A stretch of DNA of 64,000 nucleotides from Oncomelania hupensis (lineage: Eukaryota > Mollusca > Gastropoda > Littorinimorpha > Pomatiopsidae): the NCBI GenBank assembly GCA_036898135.1, contig CM072511.1, forward strand, positions 23,484,631-23,548,630, given 5' to 3'. Below are positions 45,975 to 59,000 of the stretch, in pieces (the stretch's first letter is position 1; each line of letters opens with the position of its first letter). A program made the position numbers and the translations under genes. The notes below the pieces were generated by a model. It was given only the letters and a program-made list of their open reading frames with translations, was not told the origin of the DNA and ran no database searches.

Positions 45975-46292
45975 CCCGTAGCGAGCGTTGTGGCCAAGTG
46001 GGCTAAGGCGGGACTAATTTGCCTTGTCCACAAGCCAGAAACCAATGGCGCCTGACAGGTGTGGGTTCGATCCAGCATCGGGGCGTTATGTTTCTCCGAA
46101 AATTATTTACTTTCGACTCGGGCAACGTCTCGGGGGTTTCCTCCGGGTACTCCGGTTTGCACCCCCAGCAAAATGTCAAAATCACAACTAATAGTAGGTA
46201 GGTTGGGTTTGGGCGCGCCACAGGCTGCGACTACGCTTTCCCCCAGGGGAGGCGGCCCAGAATTTCCCTATAAAAAAGGGACAATAAGGTAA
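45975..46292 (+). mobile_element. tRNA-derived SINE, Leu/Ser-like head
   Basis: The head GTGGCCAAGTGGGCTAAGGC matches the A-box region of a class II tRNA, and a B box GGTTCGATCC follows at about 46066-46075. The body includes GGTTTCCTCCGGGTACTCCG (about 46134), a module found in several metazoan SINE families. The 3' end is near CCCTATAAAAAAGGGACAAT. The tRNA part lacks a clean closing acceptor stem, so a working tRNA gene is unlikely. Length about 320 bp. Confidence 0.75.
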
Positions 46293-46906
46293 ATTTTTAA
46301 AAAAGTTACTCAAAGGTCTTTCGAAATGGGCTTTAAACCTTGCTAGGGCGGCAGTAATGTATAATTTTCAATTTTGCATTTATTCGTTTCTCCTTATTTT
46401 TTTTATTTTTTTTCTTCCGAACGTCATTATTTGTTTTAAAATGTTCTTGGGAATTCCCTCAATTTCCACTATCTATGCTCTATTTTCGTAGGTCAGCGTA
46501 TATATTGAAACAAGCTAATGATTTATTTTAGTCTTCTTTCCGCCCAGTCAATACCCTTCTTTCGTTGTTTCTTTTTGTCAGTCTTTCTTTCTTTTCTTTC
46601 TTTTCATTTCCTGTCTCTTTTTTCTCTATTGTCTATTGAGCCGTTCTTGCATAGAGCATAGACTGTCAATGATGTATCAAAAAGCTTGGTTTTTTTATTT
46701 TTTTATTTTTTTTCCTTTTCTGTTCTGTTTTTTTTTTTTGTCTTACATTTTGTTTTATTTTTTCTCTTTTTGAAATATATTTTTTCCTCCAATTTTATAT
46801 TTTTATTTTATAGTTTCGTTTGTTTTGTAGCAGCGAAGTCTACCCTCTTTTTGTTCTTTTAATATCAAAGAACTTCTTTACTTTTAGTTCAGTAACCCCC
46901 CCCCCC

Positions 46907-46908
<2 letters not shown>
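46293..46908. other. T-rich unclassified sequence
   Basis: Poly-T and TTTC-rich stretches, no gene recognised. Confidence 0.5.

Positions 46909-46955
<47 letters not shown>
46909..46955. repeat. CT microsatellite
   Basis: A pure CT run of about 23 units, preceded by a C run. Confidence 0.95.
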
Positions 46956-46959
<4 letters not shown>

Positions 46960-47252
46960 TTATGTCCTCGTTTCTTCTTGCCTTTATTTCTATCATTCAT
47001 TTGTTTTCTTTTCTTTGAAAAATAAACCTCACCTCTCATCCACCCCACTTTCCTCTTTCATCTCGTATGCTTTTTTTTATTCGGATCATTTTCCTCTCTT
47101 ACGGCTTCTAGACAAGCATCTTCCCCAAGTTTATTTCGCTTGACATAACTTTGATGAAAAAGTATCAGTTTATGTTGTGGTTAAAAACTAAACACCCACC
47201 CAACTGTATATTTCTTTGCTTACCTCTTGACTTTAAAAACATCAATACGGCA

Positions 47253-47632
47253 AAGGCATGGTGGTCTAATGGTAGTGCTTTGGCTTGCGGATCTGAAGGT
47301 CCGGGGTTCGAGCCCTGTCCGGGCCATTGTGTTGTGTCCCTGGGAAAGACACTTTACTTCGGGATGAGAGTATAAACCGAGGTCTAGTCTGTGTCTCGCA
47401 TACATTCAATCATAACGGACTTGAAAGATCATGACGCTAATGTCGGGTGAGTGCCGGTAACAAGAACGCACTCAGCATGCACTTGGTCCTTCTCCCCTAT
47501 CCATGGCTGGCTAGGATAGTTCTCAGTTGTCCGGGCGTCAGACTATGCGCCCAAAGGCTGCGGGTGGGCGTCTCGGGCGGTTTGAGTTAGGTCCTGTATC
47601 GGTAAGTGCGCTATAAAAATCCTCAATAATAA
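47253..47632 (+). mobile_element. tRNA-derived SINE with LINE-like 3' end
   Basis: The tRNA-like head carries TGGTCTAATGGTAGTGC (A-box region, near 47267) and GGTTCGAGCC (B box, near 47304). The middle has GTGTCCCTGGGAAAGACACT, a conserved metazoan SINE module. The 3' end, GTGCGCTATAAAAATCC followed by an AATAAT repeat, resembles the ends of the LINE copies at 19690 (GCGCATTATAAATAC) and 49775 (GCGCTATATAAATATCC). Length about 380 bp. The likely interpretation is a SINE that uses the L2/CR1-like LINE for mobilisation. Confidence 0.78.
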
Positions 47633-48086
47633 TTTAAAAAAAAACACATAAACATGTTGTGGTGGTTTATGTCGCATTTAAACTTTTAAAATTTGCACGA
47701 CTCGTATGTTTTCCCAACGACAGCATCGTTAAAGAACGTTCATATAACCAGGAAAACAAATGTTCCCCAAGAACATAAAGGAAACAAAGAAACGTTGTTT
47801 TGAAAAAAAAAATGTGTTAGAAACTTCAACCTGGACGTAACATTGATTCATTAAGATTACAATTACACCAGAAGGAGAGAGAAACGTTTCTGCTTTGATT
47901 TGTAGTCAACTGAAATTGGCGTGTAAAGAATCTTGCAGCGAAAACAACAAAAACATTAGCTTGATTTGTGCAATTGTATCTGTACACCGAAATAAAAAAG
48001 AAAATAGACCTTTGAGTTGGGTTCTCTTTTTAAAAAAAAAAAGGTCTTTGAACGTCCTTTGTCAGTTGATTGGTTGCTAAAAAGAT

Positions 48087-48147
<61 letters not shown>

Positions 48148-48167
48148 AAGTAGTAGTAGTAGTAGTG

Positions 48168-48200
<33 letters not shown>
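48087..48200. repeat. TAG/GTA microsatellite
   Basis: About 37 trinucleotide units, interrupted twice by GGAAG/GGTAG variants. Confidence 0.95.
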
Positions 48201-48483
48201 TGCTTTATTAACGTCTTTAAAACACGGGTCATTTAAGACGACATATTAAACATTGTGTGCTAAAGTAATATTTTAAAAAGATAATTTGAAATGCAATGTT
48301 TAAAACTGATGTACAATACAATACCTAGCTATACACATTATGTACATATAAAAGATCATAAAAACCCTTGGGACGCAAGCCTGCACAGCGAATGTACCCA
48401 TATTCATTTTTGTATTATTAATTCAAGATGATTTGTTTTTAAAATACACCGAAAACGAAAGATGTCTTCATCGTTTTCTCTTT

Positions 48484-49800
48484 GTTGACCCTTCTCGATC
48501 TCTCAGCGGCTTTTGACATGATCGATCACTCCATTCTTTTTCAGCGTCTCGAGAACTCTTTTGGAATAAAAGACAGTGCTCTTACCTAACTGATCGCTTC
48601 CAATCTGTTTGCATCAACAACCACCTCTCTGAACCGTCCAGACTTGCCTTCGGTGTTCCTCAGGGGTCAGTTCTAGGCCCTGTTCTTTTCATCCTTTACA
48701 CATCTCCTCTGTCTCACATCATCCAAAGCCATGACTCTTTTCACCATTTCTAAGCAGACGACACACAGCTGAAAAACAGTGACACTCTTCAAAATCTTCC
48801 ATCCATTCTGACCAAAACTTCTAAATGCATTGACGACGTTTCTAACTGGATGACAGTCAACAAACTCCAGCTCAATGCAAACAAAACTGAAGTTATGCTC
48901 ACAGGTACCAAACACAACCTGTCTTCTTCCTCTGTAGATACTGTCACTCTTGGCCAAACCATTCTTCCTATGTCATCTTCTGTCAAAAACCTTGGTGTCG
49001 TTCTCCATGTCAGAATTCATTCGCAAAACCTGTCAAACATGCAAGTTTCATCTCCGTAGAATAGGCCTTGTCCGCAAATATCTGACCACTGACGCTACTG
49101 TCACACTCATTTCCTCTCTTGTTTTGTCACGCTTAGACTACTGTAACTCTCCCTGGCTGGACTTCCTTCTTCTTCTATTTATCTGCTCCAACGTGTTCAG
49201 AACTCAGCTGCACGTTTGGTTCCAAAAAAGAAAAAAAATCTGATCATGTCACCCCCCCTTCTACATTCACTCCACTGGCTTCCAGTGTCTCATAGAATTA
49301 TCTACAAAATCGCTATTTTCTGTTACAATGCGTCCATGGCTTAGCCCCTTCATACCTCACTTAGAACATTCAATACTATAAGCCTTCTAGAAATCTTCGT
49401 TCTTCCTCTGACACCCTCATGCTTCACATACCCCGCTACAAACTCTCCTCTGCTGGCTGTCGATCTTTCTCAGTGCTTGGCCCTTAAACTTGGAACTCTC
49501 TTCCCCTCTCTCTTCGCTGCTCTCCAAACATAGCTACTTTCAAATCCAACTTGAAAACTCATCTCTTCCTTAAATGTTTCTGATCTTGCCTCTCATCATA
49601 ATATATTATATCGCGCCCATCTCCCCTTCTTAGCTCTCCCCTCCTCCCTCCCTCCCTCGTCTCTTATTCGTTACCAAGTGTCTGATTTTATGTTGTATAA
49701 AGCCGGATGTTCAGAATGAATGCGTGAGTACTGCGCTTTGAACTGATATTGTTCCTTGGAAAAAAAGCGCTATATAAATATCCTTATTATTATTATTTAT
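48484..49800 (+). pseudogene. L2/CR1-like LINE, 5'-truncated, with stops
   Basis: Starting within RT, plus-strand frames show LLDLSAAFD (palm), [16 protein letters not shown] sequence across a frameshift, and an ADDTQL motif in which the expected Tyr codon of the catalytic YADD box is TAA at 48751-48753. WMTVNKLQLNANKTEVML and LHWLPVSHRI-type C-terminal blocks follow. Further stops and frameshifts occur to about 49560. The 3' UTR ends GCGCTATATAAATATCC and a TTA repeat near 49800. It is an inactive copy of the same broad family as 19143-19712. Confidence 0.78.
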
Positions 49801-52317
49801 TCGTTGCAGCATGCTTGCAATATGTCTTAAAGGTATTCATAATGTTTTTTTTTTAATGGTTTCAACACGCACACACAAAAATAATATTTTTGGCAAATCA
49901 AATGTAAAACATTTTTTTTCTATTAAACGCCTAATTTAAAATGACTGCATTGTGTATATACTAAAGCGGTTTGAATAAAGAATAGCGTGAAGCACGCATT
50001 TAGATACAACATGCGGATTTTGACGTTGAGCACAATTTTACTTTAGAAAGAATTCACCTTTCATTTCACATTCTATTTACTCTAAATAAAGTAACCTATT
50101 TAAAAGCAACAACATTAGAAATCCTTCAATGGCAATATGGTACACATAAAAGCATTGAATATACATTTTTGTTCAGTTAAACACCATTAATTTGCACCAG
50201 TTTTAAAGACAATAGGACGTACACAATTATAATAGGTCAGTTTTATGGTAACATAGTGGTTATTGTGTGCTGTTAGAGCCATATCAACAGATGGTGGATG
50301 GAATGTCATGTCATATTACATACCCAGCCCCAGCCCTCACAAGCAAACCCACAGTCAATAAAAACATTTTCCAAATTTAAAATATAAATAGATAGCACAC
50401 CCACACACACGCACACACACACACCCACACCCACACACACACACCCTCCTCCCACACAAATCACATTTCAGTCAGGACAATATTGGTAATAATTAGATGA
50501 AAGAAGAAGAAGTCTTTGACATTTTCATATCTTATAGGAACTTGTCGCTTTTTCGATTTACTTATGAGAAGAACCTAGAGAAGTCAATATAAGGTAGAAA
50601 GAAAAGGTGGAATAAGTGTGGAAGAAGAAAAAGAAAAAAAAATAAGAAGAAGAAGACATCATGAAATACATTTTAACATTTTTCGTAGAATTTTAAAATC
50701 GTTCAGCTGGTAATGAACGAGATTGAAAAGAGAACTGGCGATGATGATGATAATGGCGATGATGATGATAATCAAGAGGAGGATTATCAGGAGAAGGAGA
50801 AGGATGAAGAAGTCATTACATTACAAGATCGTAGAATATCTTTGAATTTGTGTCCCTGTGTTATACCGTGTTGTGTGATCTTTTGGCGTAGGAAGAGAGC
50901 TTTATGAGAAGCGAAAGATCAATAGCTCTCAATCATCACGTTAAAAGCTCCTTTCTTTGCTCCTACTGCCTCACAGAGTGTGCCATCTGCTGCCCAATGG
51001 AGGAGTGAAGGAGGAGAGAGAGGAGGAGGAAGAGGATGGGAGAGATAGAGAGGTTTAAATAGCGAGTAAAATGATACCTTGAAAAGAATGTGATGTTGTG
51101 AAACACTTTGATGAAAGTACAGAGAACATATTATTAAAATTTGAATTTTAAACTTTACATTAATTTGGATAACAAGTTTTTGGTTCTTTGCAGCCTGTCC
51201 TTTTAACGTTATGGACAATACATAAGAACAAGTATAATACTTATGATAACAAACTCACAGAGAAAGAGACAGACGACACATTCAGTCAGAGAGTGAGTGA
51301 GCAATTTTGAAAGAGAAGAAAACATTGCTTAAATTGTATCGACATTTAATATCAGAAACAGGGTCCATGCGGATGCCTAGGAGTTCTGGAGGGAGAGGCA
51401 AGACGCCAGATGCTACCCTATGGAAAGATAGAAACTCATCCCAGAGAAGCCTATTCACCACTTCTGAATCAGTCTGGAATTTTCAGTTTTTTAGTTTCTT
51501 CAGTACGTGTCGCATGTCCTGTGGTAGACAGGGTCGAGTTAAAAGCGTTTGAATCATTAAAGACCTACTTTTCGCGCACACACACTGATAATAGAGAGAG
51601 GTAGGGGAGAGAGATAGACAGACACGCACGCACACACACGCACACGCACACACACATACACACCTGTACACAAACACATCTACCTCCGTCTGGCATATGC
51701 TCCACGACTTTAGATTCATCGACTCGTCTGAGTTGAAACTGTAAAAGTTTCGAAAAGGACCAAACTATATCTTACTGGTGATCTCTCTTTTAAAACCCCA
51801 CACACATACAAAACCAACCAATTTGTCATGCCTGTATCTCAGCCAGGTTGGCCTACTTACCATTTAAATAAACAAGGACTAACTAACTAACCATTTACTA
51901 ATAATTAAATAATTGATAATTAATTTTTGCGAACCGATTGGGTTTCTTTTAAGTTTTTTTTTCTTTCTTCCTATTAATTTAACTTTTTTGTTATCTCGCA
52001 GTCCATTTATCTGTCATTTATGACAGGTGGACACATTGGACCAAGCTTATTATTATTTTCGAAACGTTTTTGTTTTACGCAACCGTACATTACTTTGTTT
52101 TTCTCATTTACGCAGTCAGTCCACAATCAGTGGTTAACTGTACTGAATTGAAAGTGTAACGCTAAAACGTTTGGAAGGCTTCTATAAAACAAAATTAAAT
52201 TAATACTAACAAAATATTTAAATAAACAAATAAAATAATAAATAATAATATCATAATAAATACAATACATAAATACAATTTTAACAAAGTGGATAACAAA
52301 AAATAAAATTATTTCAA
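49801..52317. other. Unclassified sequence with CA and GAT patches
   Basis: No gene recognised. CA-rich patches lie at 50398-50450 and 51620-51665 and a GATGAT patch at 50740-50780. The small open frames here are low in complexity. Confidence 0.5.
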
Positions 52318-52600
52318 AATTATGAAAAACTGTTGACCTCCTGGACGAAACTAAGAGACTAGCATTTTCTTCTTTAGAGTGTTAAAATGGAAACAATCCT
52401 ACTTTCAAGGAATAATAAAAATAAAATAATAAAATAATATAAAAATAAAGAAATAAATACAATGGCAAAAATAAATTAAATGGATAAGATACAATAAAAT
52501 TATATCTAACTAAATGAAAACTGTTAAAAAAATGTTTTACCTCATAGACGAAAATAAAGTGACTAGAGCAACTAAAATGGATACAATCTTGCTGATGGAA
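52318..52600. repeat. Degenerate tandem duplication, ~195 bp offset
   Basis: 52318-52405 and 52512-52600 share the order AAAACTGTT, ACCTCNTAGACGAAA-like, GACTAG, AAAATGGAAACAATC or AAAATGGATACAATC. The intervening sequence is A/T-rich. Confidence 0.5.
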
Positions 52601-52939
52601 TTGTATATCAGTACTCATAATGTGAAACACCTTAGTCGAATTGGCACATACACACACAGAGTCAAGAATCTTGTCGACGCGTCGGTCAGCAAACATAGCA
52701 GATGGTACCTAAAGCTTGCTCCATAAGTGAAGTAATACTTTTAGATGGTCGGCTTCTTGTGGACATGACAAACAAGACTCCCGACACGACCATATCCTCT
52801 CATTTTGCTGGTACCAATGTAGAATGAAAAAAGTGTCACGGGGAAGCGTACATGCAGTGACAGTTTATCATGGAAAACAAAACAAAGACATTTTTTAAAA
52901 TAATCGAAGATTCCTAATTTTTAAATTTTGTTTTTGAAG

Positions 52940-53545
52940 CGAAGGTATCAGACAGTGGGTCCCGACAGGAAGTCCTCTCCAGAATCGCACAAACAATTGC
53001 TGCGCTGGCGAGGTTGAAGCCAATTTGGAAAGACAGGACCATCAGCCTACATTCCAAGGTAAGACTGCTGCACTCCCTTGCCATCTCCATCTTTCTATAC
53101 GCTTGCGAAACATGGACCCTCACAGCAGATCTCCAACGAAGAATACAAAGCATGGAGATGAGGTGCTACAGAAGACTTCTGGGCATTTCCTATACCCAGC
53201 ACATCACCGACGACGAAGTCCGACAGACCATCACACAAGCCATTGGACAACACGATGACCTGCTCACAGTGGTGAAGAAACGGAAACTCCGATGGTATGG
53301 CCACGTCACCAGATCATCAGGTCTTGCAAAGACTATCCTGCAAGGCACGGTGCAAGGAGGTAGAAGAAGAGGGAGACCGAAAAAGAGTTGGGAGGACAAC
53401 ATTCGAGAATGGACTGGTTTGACGCTGATCGAAACCATCAGGGTTTCTGAGGACAGGGAAAGATGGAGTACGCTGGTTAAACGATCACCTGTGGTGCCCC
53501 TACGACCTCCGAGTTACGGCTGATGATAGGATAGGAAGTTTTTCC
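52940..53545 (+). pseudogene. RTE-like LINE, 5'-truncated C-terminal copy
   Basis: An open frame (about 169 codons, stop at 53521-53523) contains FLYACETWTLTADLQRRIQSM, RKLRWYGHVTRSSGLAKT and WEDNIREWTGLTLIETIR. It is the same family as the minus-strand copy at 40621-42450 and closely similar in the shared part. It lacks the RT catalytic region. The 3' end carries GATGATAGGATAGG. It is flanked by two ~85 bp diverged copies of non-LINE sequence (52782-52866 and 53559-53643). Confidence 0.75.
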
Positions 53546-53643
53546 ACACTTCTCCTTCTGACAGACCATATTCTCTCATTTGCTGGTATTAATGTTGAAT
53601 GAAATGTTGTTATCGTTACATTGAATTACACAGTGACAGTTTG

Positions 53644-54165
53644 TCCTTAAAAATAAGATTCGCAGCGGCAGGACCTTTACAGGATATGTTTACCAGCTCT
53701 TACAAATTTTCATTTTTTTAAATGGAATTAACATATGCTTTGAGTTGACTGTAAACTTGACATGTCCTGACTTTAACATGCTATGTTATCATAGAGCATC
53801 AGCGCTTTATGAATGACCGTCAATATATTATATATTTGGTGAACAGCGCCACACGAGTTCACATGAACTATGGCTTCAGCACCTGGATTTATATACCAGA
53901 GAATATGGTCTTATCACCAAGCATTTCACTTTGTTCTGGAAGTTTCTAAATAAACATGTCATAGAAACTTGTAACATTGCTTGTACAGTACTCATATTTT
54001 ACATGCTTCTTACATTAAAGTCACAGGAGCAACGTTTTATAGAGGGAAGAACGTGATTGCAACACTAACATTTCCACACACAAAAAACACCATGAAGCGG
54101 TGAAAAAATGTCGCCCGCTCTATGTTACCAATATATTTCTCATTTTCCAACAACGTTATATATAT
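53644..54165. other. Unclassified sequence
   Basis: No gene or known repeat recognised. Confidence 0.5.
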
Positions 54166-54441
54166 CCCTTATGGGGGTACCGGGGGTTTCTGTATCAATA
54201 GTATGTCCACATTCTTGGAATGTGGTGCTTTAAATTCCCACTGTGGCTGTCTTTTTCCTTTGTTCTTTCTCATTCCTACTCTGTTCTAGCAATCTACTAT
54301 ACCATCTCTTCCAAACATCCACATATGTGTATGGGTCAGCTTGGGAATATTGGACGCTTTCTGCCAAATGGTCAATGAGGCTTCTTATGATATTATTATT
54401 TAGCTATGTAGGCATTTTCTATGTATGTGTTTTGTTGATAT
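54166..54441 (+). mobile_element. 575 bp retroposon family, copy D, cut by LTR element
   Basis: This matches the first ~270 bp of copies A-C (GGGGGTACCGGGGGTTTCTG through TGTGTTTTGTTGATAT) with more substitutions and one deletion. It stops exactly where the LTR at 54442 begins; the second half should lie beyond the right edge of the window. Confidence 0.7.
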
Positions 54442-55959
54442 TGTAACGGAAGGTTTTTTATGTATTATAATCTAAATAAATATATGTATAACTACTTATG
54501 GTGTAATGAATGAGTGTGTGGGTGTGGCTGTCTGACGCTCAGTATAAAGGAGTGTGTTCTATCTCTGTTTACTCTAACTTCTCATCCTTCACCACACACA
54601 TGCTTTCAGACAAGGACAAAGTCTACACAATTGTTTCTCTTTGCCCTCTGTTACACTATTCTCATTCAATTATTCACATATACATTAAACCATCTTCACA
54701 TACACTAAATTCACAGATACATTAAATCATACGATTCTTTCCAGCATATAAATAAATCACACAGCTGATAAACAAGCACACATAGTTAACGTAGTACTTC
54801 TACCCAGTTAAGTTGATGGGGCCACATAGTTACTACCAGAGTTCAACGCTAGCAAAAGTCGTTGTCCTTTCTAAGGACGTCACTCGACTCTTCTCTTTTC
54901 CATTAGCACCGGAGCACAGAAAATGTCACAGTTTTTATTTAGGCCTACTGACCGTGTTTCGCGGATCAAACACTCCCGGCGCGGTATTCACAGCCGACGC
55001 TGGGGTCACAGCCACACACTGAAGACGCTGCAGTTGTCTTCGTGGCGTTGATCCGGAGATTCACTTCGGTACCGTTGTTGCAATTCTGCACCAGTGATGG
55101 TATCCGAAGGAGAGCTACGGCGATGATGGTGTCCACATCAGGTCAAGCCAGTGATGTCATGGGGACCAAATCCATCCGCCGCACATCAGGGGTCCTTTGC
55201 TCCGTAACCGCTCCGCTGTATACAACATGTACACAATCGTAAATTTTTGCTCTTATCCTTAAAGAGACTGTATGTCTTTATAGCCCACATTGAGCAAGGA
55301 TCATTTCCATTTGTAGAATGTCTCTACACGCCACCACAACACTACAATCACTACTGTCACCATTCCTGTGACAATACCTAGTATAGCCACTTTACACACA
55401 TTGCATAGGCTACACACAATGGACTATGAGCCAATTATTACAAACACAGCTCACCTCCATTTTATAACATATTTATACCCATTCATTCATCAATAGATAT
55501 ACAAATTACACAACTGAAATACGTTCCTATTTCAGCCCCATATCCACACATGAATGAACATAAAAATGGCATCATAATTACAAACTGAGTCACACATACA
55601 TGTATACACATGATCAAATAAATATTGACATGAGTTATCGAACTTTGTTTTCAAACATGGGTTCTTCTGTACCCTAAACGTACTAATTTACAAAAAGCAA
55701 TACTCTTCCTTTTTCGTAAGAATAGCTTAGCAGTTCATTATAAATACCACTAATAGTAATAATAATAGTAAATACCTGTATTCTTTATACAGCAAAAGTA
55801 ATTCCTAAAGAATCAGGTCTTTCTAGAGCACCCCACGTCCTGTCACTAAGGCTGATGTATAGTCTCTGCTCTAACAACAGTTCACAAACTATTCGAAAAA
55901 TTATGCAGTGACGTCATACCGTCTTCCTACAGAAAAGTGTACGAACTGCGTCCGTTACA
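54442..55959 (-). repeat. LTR of element 2, left copy (1518 bp)
   Basis: It has 9 bp inverted ends, TGTAACGGA and TCCGTTACA. For the minus-strand unit in the window this is the 3' LTR. Small open frames inside it (for example 54510-54725 and 54813-55022) recur identically in the other LTR and have no recognisable product. Confidence 0.92.
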
Positions 55960-55977
55960 CTACCCCCCTCCCAAAGA
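55960..55977 (-). promoter_or_regulatory. Polypurine tract of element 2
   Basis: On the minus strand CTTTGGGAGGGGGGTAG lies directly before the LTR start, a good plus-strand primer. The same tract recurs at 63894-63911. Confidence 0.75.
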
Positions 55978-56056
55978 AAAAAAGAACCGACCGAGGTTAT
56001 TTTTTACAAGTTCTGAGGATAATGTCAAAACACAGCAACGACCACGAAACCTTGAT

Positions 56057-59000
56057 CTATGGAACCGATTGATCACGATCAGCGCGTGACAACAGATCCG
56101 CGAACACATTCTGTGTACCTGGAAGTGGTTCAAGAGTGAATCTGAACTCTTGTAAGGACAAAGACCAACGCATGATGCGAGAATTCTTAAAGCGACTTGT
56201 ATGCAAGTACGTCAGCGGTCTGTGATCAGTCTGAAGGACGAAGTCAACCCCCCAGAGAAATTTGGAAAATTTCGAAATAGCCCAAACAATAGCCAAACAT
56301 TCCCTTTCTATCGTGCTATATCGGGTTTCTCTGTCGAGCAACTTTCTGCTCGCAAATGACACGGGGTGAAGAGTTTCCTCCAACTCCTGAAGCAGCACAG
56401 CACCCAGGCCAGTAGAACTAGCATCCGTGCGCAAAATGAAAGGTTGGTCCAGCCTAGGCAACTGAAGAACAGGCGCAGAAGAAAAAATGTGTCTGATCTT
56501 AACCAACGCTTCCTCACAAGCAGGAGTCCACGCAATTGTGCGCGCTTTCGTCTCCTTTGTGAGATCGGTAATGGGAGCCGTGATGGTCGCGAAAGCAGGG
56601 ACATATCTTCTATAAAAACTTAACAGCCCTAACAGGGAACGGACCTGCTTTCTGGTAGTCGGAGTAGGGATGGCCAAAATCTTTTCTATCTTTTTCTTTT
56701 CTGGACGCAACATCCCCTCTCCCACCACATGTCCAAGAAACTCCAGACTTTTGTAGCCAGACGCGATCTTAGCCGGTCTCGCCGTCAAATTGTAGTGAAG
56801 CAGCTTGTTCAAAACTCCTCTAACATGCACCAAATGATCTTGGAAAGTAGCACTATGAACCAAAACATCGTCAAAGAAGTTCATGGAATTGGCCTCATCA
56901 AGTTCGAGCATCCTCATCATCCGGGCAAACACTGCAGGAGCAGAAACCAAACCAAAAGGCATCCTGATCCATTGGTAGAGACCAATGTGCGTTGCGAACG
57001 CCGTCTTGTGACGATCCACCGGGCTGACAATAATCTGCCAGTAGCCCTTAGAAAGATCAATACGTGTGAAAAACGTACTGTTCGCAAGCCTTGTGAACAA
57101 CTCGTCCACATCTGGAATAGGCTCCGCATCAAAAACTGTAATTTTGTTGAGGGCTCTGTAGTCAATGCAAAATCTACAAGCGCCATCTTTCTTTTGAACC
57201 AAGACAACAGGTGATGAATATGCAGACTTTGACTTCTCGATCACACCCAGATCAAGCATGGCTTGAATTTCTCTTACGACTACCTGCTTGGAAGAGAAAG
57301 GTAAATCATAAGCCCGTCGACGAACTGGAACATCAGTCGTAAGTTTGACGTCAAGGAATAGATTTCCATTGAATGCACCAGGTCTCGATGTCAACACCGT
57401 AGGAAAATCTGCAAACACTGAATACAGGGACTGACCATCAGAATCAGAGAGATCATTGTTGAAATCGATCTTTGAAATGTCCTCGTCATTGACAGACGAC
57501 AACATGAGAGGAATAGTGGGAAGACCACCAACTTCATCATCATCTTGGACAACACCAATAGCCACTGATGGGACAGTATGCCAATCTGAAACGTCAGCAT
57601 GAGGAACATCACACTGAGGTCCAACATCCTCGACATCTGGAAGCAAAAAAGTAGAAATGGAAGACCAGTCAACCAAAACACCTGTTGACAACCGTGTAGT
57701 ATCCTCAACAACACCAACAGCAGCATCAACACGACGAAGATATCGTTTGAGCATGTTTGCATGGAAAATCTTCGACTTGCCTTTCACAAGAATTCTATAA
57801 TCTGGATGAAGACATTCCTGTACAAAATAAGGACCTGACCATGTCATAAGAAGTTTGTTAGAGTCAGTAGGGAGAAGAACGAGTACCTCATCATGGACAG
57901 AAAAAGTTCGTGCCTTTGCACGACGATCAAAGTACCTTTTGTTCTTGACAGACGAATCTGCAGAGTTTTGGGAAGCAATTTCACAAACTTCAGAAATAAT
58001 ATTCTTCAGGTCAAAGAGGTAATTGTACAATGGCTTCGCTGATGTATCACTAGAGTTGTGATCTTCGGTCCAGAAATCAGCAATGAGAGAAATGGGACCT
58101 CTCGGTTTGCGACCGAACATCAGTTCGAAAGGACTGAAACCTGTACTTTCTGACGGCAATTCTCTACATGCGAAGAGCAATGCAGGAAGATAGCGATGCC
58201 AAGCTTTAGGTTGAGAATGAACAACCTTTCGAAGCATAGATTTCAAAGTGCCATGAAACCGTTCAACAGTACCATTTGCTTGAGGATGGTAGGGCGAAGT
58301 ACGTATGGCTTGAGTACCACACAAAGCATGAAACTGTTTCATCAAATCTGAGTTAAACTGAGAACCTTGATCAGAAAGAATTTCTTTGGGAAAACCTAAC
58401 CTTGAAAAAATACTCATCAAAGCTTCAGCAACAGCAACAGAAGAAATGTCTTTCATAGGAACAGCTTCGGGAAACCTAGTAGCCAAGTCAATCAAAGTCA
58501 GAATATATCTGTGACCTTCAACAGATGGAGGAGACAAAGGCCCTACTAGATCAATAGCGACCCTCTCGAATGGAGTCGAGATAAGAGGCATAGTCGCCAA
58601 AGGAACAGGGGGAACTTTTCCTTTTGAAATTGTTTTCTGGCAAATGTCACAAGTGTGAACATAAGCACTCACATCAGCAGAAACACCAGGCCAAAAGAAT
58701 TGGGACAGAATCCTAGTCAAAGTTCTACGAACTCCACAATGACCTGCCAAAAGTTGATCATGCGCCGCAATCATGACTGAAGTACGAAGTTTTTCAGGAA
58801 CAACAACCTGATGCAAAATATCCTTGGATTTCTGATACCTCCTGTACAAAATATCATCTCTAAAATAGAAAGTATAGGTAGCAGAACCAACAACCTTTTC
58901 TTCACCTGAAACAGCTAACTTAAAACAACCTTGCAAAGTAGCATCATCTTTCTGCAACTGAATGAGTTCAGCACGAGTGACCTTCAAGTCATCGCACACA

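Noticed and set aside
47253..47330. Functional tRNA gene
   Set aside because: A-box and B-box present, but the sequence continues into SINE modules and a LINE-like 3' end.
54510..55242. Small open frames inside the LTRs of element 2 as genes
   Set aside because: They occur identically in both LTRs simply because the LTRs are identical; no motif, signal or start context supports them.
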